Source: Symbiodinium natans
Taxonomy: Eukaryota; Sar; Dinophyceae; Suessiales; Symbiodiniaceae
Length of the DNA stretch: 64,000 bases
Direction of reading: 5' to 3'
Assembly (NCBI GenBank): GCA_905221605.1
Contig: CAJNDS010002167.1
Coordinates: 1-64,000, forward strand
The notes under the pieces were generated by a model. That model made no database searches. It was given only the letters and a program-made list of their open reading frames with translations, and had not been told where the DNA came from. Shown here piece after piece: positions 1 through 10,619 of this stretch (the first letter of the stretch is position 1; each line of letters begins with the position of its first letter). A program made the translations under genes and the position numbers.

Positions 1-61
1 TCCAGCTGCGCATAGCGTCACAAACATCCTCCCTGAGCTCTTGCACGGCGTGCGTAGGGTC
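1..61 (-). CDS. possible downstream exon of OTU-type protease
   Basis: Read on the minus strand, this stretch follows an AG|G acceptor (GACAG then G at 61) and is open to the window edge. It encodes a hydrophilic helix-like peptide (DPTHAVQELREDV...). That fits the segment expected shortly after the catalytic Cys loop of an OTU domain, so I read it as the next exon of the gene at 118-774. The donor of the intervening intron could not be fixed. The assignment is an inference. Confidence 0.35.
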
Positions 62-117
62 CTGTCACGCTTTATAGTGAGTAAGAGGGTATGCTTCCTT
101 ATTCAATTCGAAATTTG

Positions 118-774
118 TTAACACCAAGCCTGAAGCCTGCCACGTGCTACTCCAGAACGGATCTGTGTGCCGAGGAGAAGGGCGCGGTAAAGGCAAGCAC
201 CATCCCCGGTGATGAGAAGGACCTCGAAATCCACATTTCCGGCTTGGTGCTTGTCTGACTTCTCGGGCTCAAAGAAATCGGCGAAGGGATCCGGGAAGTC
301 AAGATCCAAAAGAACTGCCGCTTCACCTTGCAGGTCACCCTCCCTCTCGGATTCCAAATCCAGATCTAAAGGCTGCACTGGCCCACTCTTGCCAGATGCT
401 TCCCCCCGCAGTGGTCGAGACCATCGGCCAGATACTTCCCCCCTGAGTGGTCGGGACCATCGCCGGCCTCCACGCATCCCGCCCCGCCCCCTGCCTCGCC
501 TTGATGGGGGTCGCCTGGGTTGGCCAGTGGGCTCGTCGCCTTCATCGAAAATGGGGTCTGGATCCTCCATGGGCAAGACCCGGGCAAACCCAGCTTGGGC
601 CGAGTCCTCTTCCACCAAAGACCATTCGACGTTATTGCGGTAATATGGCGCACAGTAAACGTCTTCTGGTGTCATTGCGGTGTCGTGCCCGGTCCGCCTG
701 ACATCTTTCGGGATGAATTTTCCGAAATCAATCCGGTCGGACTCTTTGCCCTCCCAGGGCTCCTCCGTCAGCAA
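118..774 (-). CDS. OTU-domain cysteine protease, 5' exon (partial)
   Basis: This 218-codon minus-strand reading frame begins with an acidic region. A basic RGRGRGG-type patch with two copies of RWSRPLRGE follows near residues 105-130, then a second acidic stretch. It ends with the motif GDGACLYRALL at residues 190-200. D-G-x-C-L-x-R-A is the catalytic cysteine loop of OTU deubiquitinases, where the Cys is the nucleophile. The rest of the OTU fold, including the catalytic His, is missing here. The frame runs into a stop soon after the motif, which fits an exon-intron junction near 120-170, and a plausible next exon lies at 1-61. OTU enzymes remove ubiquitin from substrates. The identity rests on one short motif, so family membership is likely but not certain. 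Confidence 0.55.
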   Translation of the reverse strand: MLTEEPWEGKESDRIDFGKFIPKDVRRTGHDTAMTPEDVYCAPYYRNNVEWSLVEEDSAQAGFARVLPMEDPDPIFDEGDEPTGQPRRPPSRRGRGRGGMRGGRRWSRPLRGEVSGRWSRPLRGEASGKSGPVQPLDLDLESEREGDLQGEAAVLLDLDFPDPFADFFEPEKSDKHQAGNVDFEVLLITGDGACLYRALLLGTQIRSGVARGRLQAWC

Positions 775-798
775 GGATCCGTCCTGTGAAGGTTTCGA

Positions 799-857
799 AT
801 TTAGGGTTTAGGGTTTCGGGTTTAGGGTTTAGGGTTTAGGGTTTAGGGTTTAGGGTG
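799..857. repeat. interstitial telomere-type (TTTAGGG)n tract
   Basis: About eight tandem TTTAGGG units, one with a TTTCGGG variant, lie between the OTU exon and a transposase remnant. TTTAGGG is the telomere repeat of plants and dinoflagellates. The tract is short and internal, so it is an interstitial block and not a chromosome end. Single further copies occur near 915-930. The stretch 930-1040 shows no gene that I can support. Confidence 0.9.
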
Positions 858-1040
858 TGTCAGGGGAGGGCGTTGCTCGTCCACCCACTCCGGCCACCCA
901 AACTATACTCTATTAGGGTTTAGGGTTTATTGAATTTATTTTCTTGTGCACAGATGCTTGCTTCTATGTTTCTGAGTTGCGGTGCTAGGGTTTCAGCTGG
1001 AATTCGGGGTAGCCTCGGCCCTTTTCGGGCCTTCGGCGTG

Positions 1041-2361
1041 TCAGGGCCCGTAGAGGCCCTTCTTTATTTGAAGGTCAGATTTAGAAAGCTGAAAGAGGCC
1101 TTTATTTCCTTGAAGGAGGCCCGGGGCTCTTAGATGCGCCCAAACCCGACCATGTCTTAGTGTCTCTGAAACCGCTCTCACGCTTCTGCGAATGCTTGAG
1201 CAATGGCAAACCCTTAAATCTGGCCATCCTGCCTCTTGCTTGTAGGAAGCTCGCCTGACCAGGTAATCTCGCGGAACTACCTCCTTCATGGTCGCCAACA
1301 AACGCCAGAAAGCTGCTTTCGGCCATTGTCTGGGGGGCAAAGTCTGCTCCCCCAAGACACTGCGTCGCCAGCAATACTCTGCAAGCAGCAACCCATAGTT
1401 TTTGCGCGAAGGCATCCGGACGTAGTTCTGGCGCAAGAATCGCCGAACCCTGGAGAATAGGCCTTCCACAGGATTGGTTCCCAAACCTTCTGCATTGACC
1501 TTCTGGTTCAGGCTGTGGTTGACCTTCTCATGTTGTCCCTGCCTTGGTGAGCCCGTTATAACCACGCCATTCGTCGGTCACGACGGTCGTGCCAGGCCGG
1601 ACAACGCTGCAGACCAAATTCGTCAATGTCCGGCTCGATCTGTTCCGCACCAACCGTAGAACCACACGACCGGTTTCTTTCCGACTATCACGGTCCAGTT
1701 CCACGACGCCGACCACCAACATACGCATGGGGCGTGTGCTGCGGCCGCGGAGTACCTTCGATGGCTTACGCTTGGCCAGGAAGCATTCATCGACACAACA
1801 AATGTGCCGATGGCTGCCCAACAGCTGGGTGTTCTGCTTCAGCAGAAAAGCGACGAGGTAGGACCGGATAATATTGCAGAGTTTGCCTACGGTCCCCCTG
1901 TCGCAACCAGTGTAGGCCGCAGCCTTTTGAATGCCGGTCAACTGGCTGAACCAGTATAAAAGTGCCACCAGCTTCTTGGGCCCAATGCTATCTGGTAGCA
2001 AATCTGCCACCGGACAGAACTTGCGCCATGAAGCAGCTTGCCGGCATTGCACACCTTTGTATACGGGCTCTTTCCCCTCGAGCTCCGCTAGGCTGGCCTT
2101 GCTCGGGCGTCCGCGCTTCTTGGGGGATGCTGGGCGGTAGTAACATCGGAAAAGAGGATGCTGCCTTTCTGGAGGCTCCTCAGATGATTTGCGTTTCCGC
2201 TTTCCCTTTCCTTCTTGCGTCTTCATGCTGCCTTGCACAATGGCATTCCATTTGTGACCGTCTTTGCAGTACCCGGGGCAGCGCGCCAAGCCACACCAAA
2301 TCAAGAACTGTAAAGCGACCAAGGCCGAACTTGTCACCACGGCCAATTGCTCCGGCAACAT
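1041..2361 (-). pseudogene. Merlin/IS1595-type DDE transposase, frameshifted
   Basis: Two minus-strand frames (2361-1528 and 1565-1041) together make one transposase. The N-terminal part has a small Cys cluster (RCPGYCKDGH), a basic KRKRKSS patch, and the DDE core start ICCVDECFLAKRK. After that come VVTDEWRGYNGL and, in the second frame, EKVNHSLNQ and TNPVEGLFSRVRRFLR. The order D, D/GY, VNHS and TNPVEG matches the DDE_Tnp_IS1595 (ISXO2) fold, known in eukaryotes as the Merlin superfamily. The frame changes near 1555 by a small insertion, so the gene is broken. The enzyme would cut and paste its own DNA element. I did not find the terminal inverted repeats. The right edge abuts the satellite that begins near 2440. 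Confidence 0.75.
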
Positions 2362-2439
2362 ACCGATAGAACGCTTCGGCTACAATGACTCCTTTGATGT
2401 GCTTCTGCCAGGCGGTCCTAGCACGTTTCATTCTTTCAT

Positions 2440-3535
2440 ATCCATGTGTCACTTTCAGACGGATCCTAAACCCCCTTGAAACCCTATTTCAAGACTGGAT
2501 TTTCAATCTTCATGCTTTTCTTCTGCTTGCTTGTTTTTTGCTCTGGGACTTTCCGACATTTTTACCACGTTTCTTTCTTTCAGATCCATTTGCCACTTTC
2601 AGACAGTTCCTAAACCCCCTTGAAACCCTATTTCAAGACTGTACTTTCCATGTTCATGCTTTTCTTCTGTTTGCTTGTTTCGCTGTTCGAATTTCCGACA
2701 TTTTTACCACGTTTCGTTCTTTAACATCCATTTGTCACTTTCAAACAGTTCCTAAATCCCATTGAAACCCTATTTCAAAACTGTATTTTCGATCTTCACG
2801 CTTTTCTTCTGTTTGCTTGGTTTGTTGTGGGAATTCACAACATTTTTAGCACGTTTCCTTCTTTCACATCCATGTGTCACTTTCAGACGAATCCTAAACC
2901 CCCTTGAAATCCTATTTCAAGACTGGATTTTCAATCTTCATGCATTTCTACTGGTTGCTTGTTTTGCTCTGGGAATTTCCGACATTTTTACCACGTTTCT
3001 TTCTTTCAGATCCATTTGCCACTTTCAGACAGTTCCTAAATCCCCTTGAAACCCTATTTCAAGACTGTACTTTCCATGTTCATGCTTTTCTTCTGTTTGC
3101 TTGTTTCGCTGTTCGGTTTTGCAACATGTTTAGCACGTTTCGTTCTTTAACATCCATTTGTCACTTTCAAACAGTTCCTAAATCCCATTGAAACCCTATT
3201 TCAAGACTGTATTTTCGATCTTCTCGCTTTTCTTCTGTTTGCTTGGTTTGTTGTGGGAATTCACAACATTTTTAGCACGTTTCCTTCTTTCACATCCATG
3301 TGTCACTTTCAGACGGATCCTAAACCCCCTTGCAACCCTATTTCAAGACTGGATTTTCAATCTTCATGTTTTTCTTCTGTTTGCTTGTTTTTTGCTCTGG
3401 GAATTTCCGACATTTCTACCACGTTTCTTTCTTTCAGATCCATTTGCCACTTTCAGACAGTTCCTAAACCCCCCTGAAACCCTATTTCAAGACTGTACTT
3501 TCCATGTTCATGCTTTTCTTCTGTTTGCTAAAATT
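2440..3535. repeat. 142-144 bp satellite in a trimeric higher-order array
   Basis: Eight tandem monomers are anchored by ACCCTATTTC or a one-base variant at 2481, 2625, 2767, 2909, 3051, 3193, 3335 and 3479, giving a period of 142-144 bp. The monomers fall into three types that recur in order A-B-C, A-B-C, A-B. Type A has GACTGGATTTTCAATC, type B GACTGTACTTTCCATG, and type C CTGTATTTTCGATC with a GGGAATTCACAAC segment. The array is therefore a ~426-bp higher-order repeat. Long apparent reading frames across it follow from the repeats and are not genes. Confidence 0.9.
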
Positions 3536-3760
3536 CGGCAACAAATTGGAAAACCTCGCAGAGACCCTCTGAAATTGTCCAAAAATATTGGAAAAGCCCT
3601 ATTCGCCCAAAGCCGAAGATAGGTTGAAAGGAAGCTATGGAATGTGGAAAAATCTTGCAAGATAAGGAAGATAGGTTGAAAGGAAACTATGAGATGTGGA
3701 AAACCTTGCAAAATCGTGGATGCAAGAGAAGGAATGATGCTGGTGATGAAGCTCGTGATC
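3535..3760. repeat. short tandem duplication, 52-bp offset
   Basis: Two near-identical ~45-bp copies containing AAGATAGGTTGAAAGGAA start at 3616 and 3668 and continue into GATGTGGAAAA-type sequence. The surrounding 3535-3760 is AT-rich with no convincing coding frame. The satellite ends sharply near 3530, where its sequence switches to AAAATTCGGCAAC. Confidence 0.7.
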
Positions 3761-3949
3761 TTCAGCAGCCCCGCCGGAAGGGGGTCCAGGGCTTCCATTT
3801 GCTGTGAATCAATTGAGAACGATGGACCCAGACAGTTAAACCCTAAACCTACTGCTCGCGGCTCTGCCCTCCGGGTCAACCCGTGGAGTGCAAATGGAAT
3901 GAATATTCAAATTCATGGCATTCGCATGGCAATTTGTAGTTCTTTTTTT

Positions 3950-4300
3950 GGTTCTCTGCCAAAGTGGTGTCAAAACACCCTTTTGCTTCAAATTTGTGTC
4001 AACAAAACCCCTTTCGGTTCATTTTCTGTTCTCTGTTGAGACACCCTAACCCTCTGCACTCTCCCGAGTGGTGTCAAAGAAACCCCTTAGGTTCAAATTT
4101 TTGTGTCAAGGAAACCCCCTTTTGGTCTTTTTTTTTGTTTTCTGCCAAAGTTGTTAAGACCGTCCTTTGATTCAAATTTGTGTTCTCTGCTGTTAAGGAA
4201 ACCCTTCTGGTTCATTTTTTTTGGTTCTCTGCCAAGTGGTGTCCTTTTGGTTCAATTTTGTGTTCTTTGAAAGTGGTGTGAGGAAACATCTTTGGCTTTT
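3950..4300. repeat. degenerate tandem repeat, ~60-70 bp unit
   Basis: Phrases of the type GTGTCAA(A/G)(A/G)AAACCCCTT, GGTTCAAATTT, TGTTCTCTGCCAAAGTG recur about five to six times with drift in spacing. It is a decayed tandem array with no gene. The stretch 3760-3950 shows only a short non-conserved frame and is called intergenic. Confidence 0.65.
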
Positions 4301-4886
4301 TTCTGTATTGATAGGATTGTAGTGCGAAAAGGGACACACAATTCAATTTACTTAAATTTGGTTTGAGAAACCCCGAAAACCCCTGAGAATTTTTTTTTAA
4401 GCGGGCGCCTCTTTACTACATCAGTAGCACAGTAGGCCGTTCTTGTGGGTCTCGCAACTAGGTGTGAAACGGATCGCCGTGAGAAGCAGGAAGAACAAGA
4501 AGGACGAACACCACCACCGACCAAACCAACCAAACAACCCAGCGAACAAGCAGCAACAACCAAAAAAAACCGGAAGCGACCAAACTTCTAGGTTCCCCGC
4601 ACGCTCAGTACTCAACGTCGTCGATATCCAAGAGCACTTCCATGCCGCACCAAGCTGTGCAGGGAAATCACAAAATGCGAATGTATGCCAGAAAGTCAAA
4701 ACCACCATCTTGTAGACATTTGCTTAACGTCAGTCCGCAGAGAAATCCACGAACCTCAATCAACGGCGCCACCAAACCCATAGCCGTATTGCCACTCCTT
4801 CAACAATCGGTCGTCCATCGCAAGATCACAAGAGAAGCCACAAGATAGGGGCCAACCCTTCCAGCAGGAAGGGTTAGCCGAACGTG

Positions 4887-5873
4887 CCCCATGGTGGTCA
4901 GCCAGTGGGGACTTCAGGCAAGCGAGCAATTGCCAGCGATGTGCAGGACCAGCCCAGGGCACCCCATGGTGATCAGCCAGTGGGGCCCGCCCTGAGCAAT
5001 GACATCGACGAACCACATGATAGCTCCAAGCTCCAAGCACAACCAAGCCATGTTCGCCGGAAGTACTTGCGCGAAAGCGGAGGGAACTGCAGCAGAGAAG
5101 CGCGGGGTAAAAGGGTGGTTTGCTTACCACAGCGAGTGCGACATGGCACTCGATCACGACAGGAACCCACGCCACTTGATCACTGCCAAGCGCCATCCCA
5201 GCCACTCCTCCGGCGCCACCCTTGTCTGGAAGACCCTGCTTCGCCGGCGACAACCGAATTGCAGACCGGTGTTGGACTCCAGTAGGGTTCGCAGAGGGGG
5301 GTCCCTTAGTTGTTTGTTTCCCAGCTCCCGGCTGTTCCAATAGTTCTTCCGTGTCACACCTCCAGTAGCTCCGGTGACTTTCGGTCCAGTGGCCTGACGG
5401 TCCTGATCTCTCATGAGCTTCTACCCGATTCCCAAGCTCATCGCCTTGCATATGCTGAACTCTTAATTGGCAGGCTTCTTCCTGTCCGCATCCACGCGTT
5501 CAGTACTCAACGCCGTCGAAGTCATCCAAGAGCACATCCATGCCGCACTGGGCTGTGCAGGGAGATCGTAAGATGCGAACGTATGCCAGGAAACCAAAAC
5601 CACCATCTGGTGGACATTTGCCCCCCGTCAAACGGAGATATCCACGAACCACGGTCAACGATGCCCCCAAGCCACGCAATGCCAGATTGCCACACCCTCA
5701 ACGGTCGTTCATCCATCGCAAGATCACAAGCGAAGTCACTAGACAAGGACAAGGGCCCACCCTTCCAGCAGGAAGGGTTGGCCGAACGTGCCCCATGGTG
5801 GTCAGCCAGTGGGGACTTCAACCTAGCGAGCAATTGTCAGCCCAGGGCACCCCATGGTGATCAGCCAGTGGGG
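4887..5873 (-). repeat. four copies of the 24-nt family hairpin (copy D)
   Basis: Copies lie at 4887-4910, 4962-4985, 5791-5814 and 5850-5873, as two pairs spaced 75 and 59 bp. In element sense each reads CCCCA-C-TGG-loop-CCA-TGGGG: an outer 5-bp stem, a bulged C, an inner 3-bp stem and a 7-nt loop. The loop of the second and fourth copies has a single base change. The same hairpin recurs in the other family members. Confidence 0.85.
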
Positions 5874-7842
5874 GCAGCCCTGAGCAGTAACATCGAAGAA
5901 ATACATATTACTCCAAGCACCAAGCACAGCCAAGCCATGATTGACAGAAGTGCTTATGCAAGAGTAGAGGGAACTGTAACAGCGAAGTGTAGAGTAGAAA
6001 GGTGGTGTGCTTGCCGCCACGGGCACTTGAGACTCACGGCCGGCACCCATCCCTTTTTGATCACTGCCAGGCGCCATCCCAGCCGCTCTTCCAGCGCCAC
6101 CCTTGTTTAGAAGACCCTGCTTCTCCAGCGACAACCAGATTGCAGACTGGTATTTGGCTCCCAGTAGGGTTCGTCGGGGGGGTCCATGAATTGTTTGTGT
6201 CCCAGCTCCCGGTTGTTCCTCTTCCTCATCCGCCCCCCATGGGGGGACACCCTTGGGGATTGGCACGCCAGCCAGCTGCGCCACTTTGGCCTTGGCCGCA
6301 CCCCACAGCGTATTAGCAGCCGTGTTGGTTTGCCAGTATTGGACATTTGCTTTACGTCAGTAGGGAAAGGACGAGACCCCTTTTGAGTGCAGAGGGCTCA
6401 GGCACTGAGGGATCCCGATGGCAATAACTTTTGAACTAGGGGCTGTTGAGTTGTTGCTTGGTGGGGCGCTTGGCGCGTGCAAGGCCTTGAGGGCGGCCCA
6501 GTGTGCCGCCGAAAGGGGATGCACACATCCACTTCGCAAGGCCGCCAAGTTCGTCGAGTGTAGCTCCGAAAAGGCTGTTCCACCTCTTCAGCCTCAGGGC
6601 AAGCAGAGGCTAGAACCGATGGCGAGGCTGCGTCAGCCTCCGAGGAGCTGCTGTGTACAACCAGCTGAGCATCTTCGCGGAGCCCTTCTAAAGGACCCTA
6701 CGGAAGGAAACAACAACACGTGCCGTGACATCTGGCCACACTAGGTTGAAAATCGACCAGAAGTGCTCCAAAGCTTGGTTGGCCACAGCAGCCGAGAGGG
6801 CCTGCCGTATGGCATCCAGGAAATGCACAGGAGGTGCGTTTGGCTGAAACGCGCAAATTGGCGCTGCCCCAGCGCATGCGATCCCTCCAGATTGACTCTC
6901 ACGAAAGCATTGATGGGGGGGCGTTTGCTCCTTCGGGCAGCCTCAAGGCCAGTTCGCCGGGCACAATCCACCCACGCGCACAAGTGTGACTCATCCACTG
7001 GTCCTTGCATCACAGGCGACCGTACCTGTGAGGAGCCACTGCGAAGCCTGCCAAGCAGGTTAGCTGACACAAACGACCTCTTGGAAGTCGCTGACAAGCT
7101 CCTTCACTGCCGGAAACCTTTCCTGCAGCCAACCTGCAAATCTTTGACCCGATTATACCGATTTGCCTCAAGCTCTCTGGAGCTCTGCAAGCAATGCCCG
7201 GGCCCTTTTGTTCAAAGGGTGCGTCGACCCGCGGCGCCGGTCCTCGTCTCGGTGGGGCCAGCAGTTTGGCATCACCCAAGAGGTGTGTGAGGTACTTGGC
7301 CGCGCCATCGTTCTCAGTTGCCGCCTGATAGGGCACACAATATACTGCGCTAGGAAGAGGATCCAGGGTGAATCCTTGCGCCTGCAAATCCGGCACGGTC
7401 CCAATAGGACTTAGAGCACAAGTAGGGGGCATGCCCTTGGCACTCGTGTTTAAGGTCCCGGTACAAGATGTCCTGTTCATTTTTCCAGGAGGCTTTAAGC
7501 ACCCAGGCAGTGGCCAGTGTGGGCTTGGCAAACAGCTTGATCCCAACTCTGCGTTCCTGGGGTAAGACGATGTCAGCTACCCTGTTTCTGGGGGCTGTAG
7601 CGATGCCAGGGCCATCTATGCTCCACAAGCTGGCTTGTGTGCGCAGGTATTCCTTGCCGCTGATCAGACCTGCCGATGAACAAGCTGCCATTTGAAAACA
7701 GGCGCCAACTCCATCCGGATAGGGTGGTGTGAGAAAGATCAACGGGCCCAACCCACGGGTGAATGATGAGGTTGCACGAGCGAATCCAGCCTCGCTTTGG
7801 AACAAGAAACCTGAAGCTCTGCTCGTGACAAAGACACACACA

Positions 7843-8541
7843 CCATGATAGGGGATCACAGGCAGCCGGCAGGAGGATCCCGCCCGAACTACCATTTCGT
7901 GACAGAGTTGCTTGAGAAAAAGACTTGCGGCCTCAATGCTAAGTCTATCTGCAGGCCTGCGATCAACATTTCGCTCAGCACGTCTATGCGCCTCCCACCA
8001 GAGATTTCTGCTGTCCTCTACGCACGCAGGTACCCGGAAGCCTGTCTTTTTGCATTAGGGGGGCAGGATGCCACCCTCTTGATGCCGCAAGGGCCTAGCT
8101 TGCATCACCTGTCTGCTCGTCCCCTACGTAGTCAAGCCGGGAGGTGGCTAGAGACTTGCAGATGGGTCAGCATAACAGATCATCCGGAAGGAAAGGGCAA
8201 ACTGGGCACCAGTCTGGAACTCCGCTGGCTGATCGCAGATATTGTGCTTACTTTCGGACACCAAATCTTTGATGATGCCCCCCATCGGCTTTGTCTCGCA
8301 AAATGCTAAAATTGTGCTGCAAATCAAGTTCCTACTGCGGTCGAGTTACCCTGAGGAAGAACTGGGCGACAAGAACACGAGCCTCATGGAGGCTTGCCAA
8401 ACCTCCCGCGACTTCCCTCTGAGAGGGCGACCCGACACGTGGGATATGGGGCATTCAAAAATTTCCTGAGTGCCAACTTTGGAGCTTTAAAGCGATACTT
8501 TAGCGCAATCACAACTGCGTGCTCGACGGGACCCACCTTTT
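7843..8541 (+). other. inverted internal segment of copy D
   Basis: This ~700-bp block reads on the plus strand: MIGDHRQPAGG (helicase motif III), MRLPPE, then ITTACSTGPT. Both flanks read on the minus strand: HALDV ends at about 8,542 and VCVFVTSRASG starts at about 7,840. In copies A and B these pieces are contiguous in the order HALDV-MIGDHRQ...STGPT-VCVFV, so D carries a clean inversion. About 85 codons between GLNA and the RLPPE region are also missing. Confidence 0.85.
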
Positions 8542-9002
8542 AACGTCCAGCGCATGCCGTATGTGGGCGAAAATGCAGTTGGACCCTGGGCCCCCCACTT
8601 GCTGAGCTTCATCTCTTAGGAGGATCTCGACATCCTTCAGTCTGTTGATGAGCGCAGAATATGGGCTAAGGCGGGCGACGACTGTGCCATGCGTGGCCGC
8701 AACTAGCAGTCCACTTCCTGCGTCATGAGCGTCAAATGGGATATCCTTCTCCTTGCTGGCCGGGACTCGCCACAATACGGCTCCGGACAAAGCTGTGGCT
8801 CCCCGCAGTCAGCCTGTCCGCAGCTTCGACATAAGCCCGCACCGACTCATTACCATGCGCCGTGTAAAGGGTGAGCTTACCGGTGAGGCAGGCCCCAGGA
8901 CACCCATGAAGGCACATGAGCGGGTTTTTCCGCTGCCTGGCGCTCCTGTGACGAAAACCGAGGAGCGGTTTGCGCTCAGTTCATGGGAACATGTGCCTAT
9001 GA

Positions 9003-9236
9003 GTCATCCTTGACCTTGCCTTCGACTTTCGTGCTCGGCCAGGAGGGCGCCCGCCCTCCTGCGCTGTGGTTCGCAGATAAGCTCCATTTGTCAACGGATG
9101 CTGTGAGGCTCGAACAGGATTCTCGAAACAGAGCCATAATTTCGCTAGCAGGGCCGGCATTTCTCGCTAGTCACCGCTAGTCTCTGCGATACCTTTTGGG
9201 GCGCTGACGGGCACCTGGCAGCCCCGCCAACAGATG
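9003..9236 (+). other. second inverted internal segment of copy D
   Basis: The plus strand here encodes GQEGARPPALWFADKLHLS...NRAIISLAGPAFLA and then LCDTFWGADGHLAA after a frameshift. This is the segment that lies just upstream of helicase motif I in copy A (about 26,060-26,245). The sequence on both sides belongs to the minus-strand gene, so this is a separate, smaller inversion. Confidence 0.75.
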
Positions 9237-10370
9237 CAGTGTCCATTGCTCACCAGAGCCAGTGCTCACCGAGCGGGTCCTCGTACGCGTCTCCACCAGA
9301 ACAGAAGTTCTCCTGGGCTTGTACTCGTGTTGCCTCTGAAGCACAGGAAGCACAACTCACGCCAGTAGCCCTTTACCACGATTTAATGACCAGGGTCAGC
9401 ACCAAGTCAACTGGGAAAGCCAGGAAGGTTGGCGAACTGTGTCTCTAGGGCTGTCTTCCACTGGCACTCCAAGAGCTACACGCCGTCTCTCAGTCGGCAT
9501 GTGGAGCGCATCCCACAAGACAAGGGGACGCTCCGCTGCATATGAATTGGCGGTGTGGATGATGCTTCCCGTGACAGAGGTTGGTGCGCTGGCATCTCTA
9601 CCAGTCATTCCGCTGACAAAGATGGATCGACAATCTCCCGCGGGGGTGAAATGAGGTGGTGGGGGTGGATGTTGGTATGCTGGGAATCCGAAAGTCTGTA
9701 TGGCACGCTGCGTCCTAAGGGCAAGGCTTTCATCCCAGTGTCGCCGGAGGTGGGCAATGGTTGCTAGCGAGCCAGGGACAAAGAGCTGCCACGGGGTTTC
9801 TGCCCCCTCAAAGTAAGCATGCGCCGCACACGCCAACACAACCAAGGGCCCTCTCGGGGTGTTGGATCGGCCACGCCACTTGGGCTGAGCAAAGACGACA
9901 GGAACCCCGCTTCCAGCGCATGACTACCCCTGGGAGAGCTGAATCCGAGCCGGTTCGCTGCCCCCGCGGGCGGCAGCAGCCCAAAGAGGGACCGTGGTCC
10001 CGTTACCCCACACGGCCTCAGGCAGGAGAGCACCCCGCTGTTGTAAGACGCTTTTACCCTTTGCACCGCACCCATGGACAAATGGTGGGGGAATGGCCTC
10101 CGCAAAGCGGTTTGCCATAAACAAGTCAGGTCGTGGCAGGATCGCCAACCTAGAATGCGGTCCGCCATATCCAACTAGAAGGGGAAGAAACCCCTGCTCA
10201 TACGACCCTTGTTCCCACGTTCTTGGCCCTTTTACTTGCGCAACAGGAGAGGCCCCGAAGGAAATGCACGGTTCAGGTCGGCTTGCACGGAGGTCCGCCG
10301 GGTCGCCACGCCAGCTCATGCACATAGCGGCCCAGTAGCGCCCACGCAAACACAAAGTCCAAGTGTGAAT

Positions 10371-10611
10371 GACCAAACTGATGAGCCCACAGCTTCACAG
10401 ATGAAGTTAGAAGCCGAGACAGGGATGAAACAAGAGGAAGAGTACATTCCTACCGATGACACCAAAGCAGCGCCACCCCCGATGGCCAAACTGCTGCTCC
10501 ACTGGCACCACCCAAGGAGCAGGAGCAGCCATATGACTCCACGGGGGTTCCCCCACCGCCACCAGTCAAGCTCCTTTCCGATCCGTGATCAATGCAGCAA
10601 TTAGAGCTTCC
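10371..10611 (+). other. 240-bp spacer between copies D and BC with coding character
   Basis: This piece is not shared with the retroposon copies. One plus-strand frame reads as an acidic, Gln/Pro-rich peptide (KQEEEYIPTDDTKAAPPP, later PKEQEQPYDSTG and PPPPPVKLL, with a frame change). It continues to SVINAAIRAS right before the poly(T) at 10,612. It may be a fragment of the host gene or older element into which copy BC landed. I do not recognise the protein. Confidence 0.35.
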
Positions 10612-10619
10612 TTTTTTTT

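Larger units (their letters stand above)
4390..10370 (-). mobile_element. helicase-hydrolase retroposon, copy D (decayed, 5' truncated)
   Basis: This is a minus-strand copy of the family best seen at 23,984-33,414. Its 3' end is at 4399 with a nine-residue poly(A) tail, seen as T at 4390-4398. The conserved 3'-terminal sequence is at 4401-4450, hairpin modules lie at 4.6-6.3 kb, and the gene remnant spans 6.3-10.37 kb. The 3' region is tandemly duplicated: the sequence around 4,593-5,340 recurs at 5,489-6,220 with an offset of about 880-900 bp. Homology to copy B stops near 10,370, so the copy is 5' truncated. No target duplication was recognised. Confidence 0.75.
6300..10370 (-). pseudogene. 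helicase-hydrolase gene remnant of copy D
   Basis: Read 5' to 3' on the minus strand, the remnant keeps an N-terminal region (10,370-9,640), shared with copy B, up to SGSIIHTANSYA. It then jumps directly to the LWDALHMP...GVPVEDSP segment. About 1.56 kb covering most of the alpha/beta-hydrolase-like domain is therefore deleted relative to copy A. Helicase motif I (TGAPGSGKT, near 8,950), motif Ia (TAHGNESVRAYVEA), motif II (RDEAQQ) and motif VI (ATSSFTRGLG, near 7,770) can be read. Two internal segments are in opposite orientation, and many frameshifts and stops occur. The C-terminal part continues through NLEGSHALGQRQF (near 6,860) to VDVCIPFR-like sequence near 6,540. It is non-functional. 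Confidence 0.8.

Noticed and set aside
2385-3622. Several 95-144 codon frames with FFCLLG or TFHVHAFLLFA repeats
   Set aside because: They are readings of the 142-bp satellite. They shift frame between monomers and are not conserved.
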